Source: Sulfurospirillum diekertiae
GTDB taxonomy: Bacteria > Campylobacterota > Campylobacteria > Campylobacterales > Sulfurospirillaceae
Length of the DNA: 64,000 nucleotides
Reading direction: 5' to 3'
NCBI RefSeq assembly: GCF_011769985.2
Contig: NZ_CP039734.2
Location: 62,001 to 126,000, forward strand
Shown here: piece after piece, positions 63,245-64,000 of the stretch
Layout of the letters: each line of letters starts with the position of its first letter
Numbering within the stretch: the stretch's first letter is position 1
The notes under the pieces: generated by a model
The model's input: only the letters and a program-made list of their open reading frames with translations
Told to the model about the DNA's origin: nothing
Database searches by the model: none
Program-made: the position numbers and the translations under genes

Positions 63245-64000
63245 ATGAAATTTGTTGGAGCGCATGTCAGTGCCAGTGGTGGAGTTTTTAATGCTCCCAT
63301 TAATGCCACAAAAATTGGAGCAAAAGCCTTTGCTCTCTTTACTAAAAATCAACGTCAATGGGAAGGTAAACCTTTGACACAAGATGAGATTGATCGTTTT
63401 AAAGTCGAATTAGAAAAAGCACAGATTTTACCCAAGCATGTTCTACCTCATGATAGTTATTTGATTAACCTTGGTCACCCTGAGCATGAAGCACGTGAAA
63501 AATCGTTGAGTGCCTTTTTAGATGAGGTAAAACGCTGTGAAGCTTTAGGACTTGATAAACTCAATTTTCATCCAGGGAGTCATTTGAAACAGATAGATGA
63601 AGAGGCATGCTTGGAGCTCATTAGTGCATCCATGAATGAAGTGTTACGTCAAACAAGTGGTGTGAGCTTGATAGTTGAGAATACAGCAGGACAAGGAAGC
63701 AACATGGGTTACAAAATGGAACACTTAGGCTACCTGATGGATAACTCTATCGATAAAGAACGTGTCGGGGTTTGCATCGATACCTGCCATCTGTTTACCT
63801 CAGGTTACGATATTAGAAGTGAAGAGGTATATAGGCAAACGATGGAAAAATTTGCTACAATCGTCGGATTTAAGTATCTCAAAGGGATGCACTTAAATGA
63901 TTCTAAGCCCGATTTGGGCGCTCGTGTTGATAGACATGATTCTATCGGCAAGGGAAAACTTGGAATCGAGCCGTTCAGGTTTATTATGAATGATGAACGC
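63245..64000 (+). CDS. nfo: Endonuclease IV (3' end missing)
   Basis: The first 252 codons of an AP endonuclease are present; the gene leaves the window at the right edge. [12 protein letters not shown] is the family start. Metal ligands appear in NFHPGSH near 101, VENTAGQG near 141, CIDTCHLF near 176, and [19 protein letters not shown] near 218. It cuts DNA at abasic sites in base excision repair. AAAGGAA precedes the ATG. Confidence 0.95.
   Translation, partial: MKFVGAHVSASGGVFNAPINATKIGAKAFALFTKNQRQWEGKPLTQDEIDRFKVELEKAQILPKHVLPHDSYLINLGHPEHEAREKSLSAFLDEVKRCEALGLDKLNFHPGSHLKQIDEEACLELISASMNEVLRQTSGVSLIVENTAGQGSNMGYKMEHLGYLMDNSIDKERVGVCIDTCHLFTSGYDIRSEEVYRQTMEKFATIVGFKYLKGMHLNDSKPDLGARVDRHDSIGKGKLGIEPFRFIMNDER

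Overview
The window is a continuous stretch of an AT-rich chromosome, densely packed with mostly single-copy housekeeping genes. The gene content points to a Campylobacterota (epsilonproteobacterial) genome, most likely a Sulfurospirillum-like organism. The evidence is an RNase J with a long N-terminal extension, a ThrS lacking the TGS domain, FlhX, small c553-type cytochromes, the gene order ccoG / rpsU / UPF0323 lipoprotein / glutathionylspermidine synthase-like / 2-hydroxyacid dehydrogenase / YajQ that I recall from Campylobacter jejuni, an EptC-type phosphoethanolamine transferase, and histidine kinases of the epsilon 'HQWRQPLN' type. The genus is an inference, not proven.

Layout. 1-6.1 kb: hisF start (minus), then a forward run rsmA-rnj-kdsD-rluB-like-rarA. 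6.1-8.6 kb: fliK-like gene coupled to flhX, and a small monooxygenase-fold gene. 8.6-13.9 kb: ydcF-like/purM (minus), coaE-dapF-glucosaminidase (plus), prfA and rpsT (minus). 14.2-19.4 kb: glmM-lspA, tRNA-Val, then thrS-infC-rpmI-rplT. 19.6-26.5 kb: ccoG with a degenerate recombinase-like gene (minus), rpsU, and the UPF0323 to YajQ cluster. 26.5-28.5 kb: eptA-like and dgkA. 28.5-31.8 kb: a cytochrome bd-like two-subunit oxidoreductase with a fused cytochrome c domain, a 428-nt structured upstream region, and a cytochrome c553. 31.9-37.7 kb: one apparent eight-gene minus-strand operon with an MCE (Mla-like) lipid transporter, a small periplasmic protein, a response regulator, a histidine kinase and a cytochrome c. 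37.8-45.1 kb: msrA, thioesterase, marC, a chemoreceptor, MFS transporter, HD-GYP protein, a secreted protein and a methyltransferase. 45.3-48.7 kb: binding protein / histidine kinase / response regulator cluster. 48.7-53 kb: cyclophilin, glnB-amtB, aldo-keto reductase, pyrC. 53-57.9 kb: a second response regulator-kinase pair and a PilZ gene cut in two by an IS21-family element whose own istA is frameshifted. 57.9-64 kb: amino-acid ABC transporter, two small cytochrome-type proteins, a DMT exporter, a Fur-family regulator with a lipoprotein, and the start of nfo.

Three observations seem most worth following. First, a palindrome, TTTACATGTAAA, occurs perfectly 12 times, and its TACATGTA core 24 times. 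It lies both between and inside genes, and inside genes it is nearly always read in the frame that gives Leu-His-Val. Second, the region upstream of the bd-like oxidoreductase can fold into a long stem with an 8-nt bulge exactly complementary to that gene's Shine-Dalgarno. Third, lipid-transport genes, a small periplasmic protein and a two-component system are joined in one operon. All positions and pairings were read by eye; no search or folding program was run.
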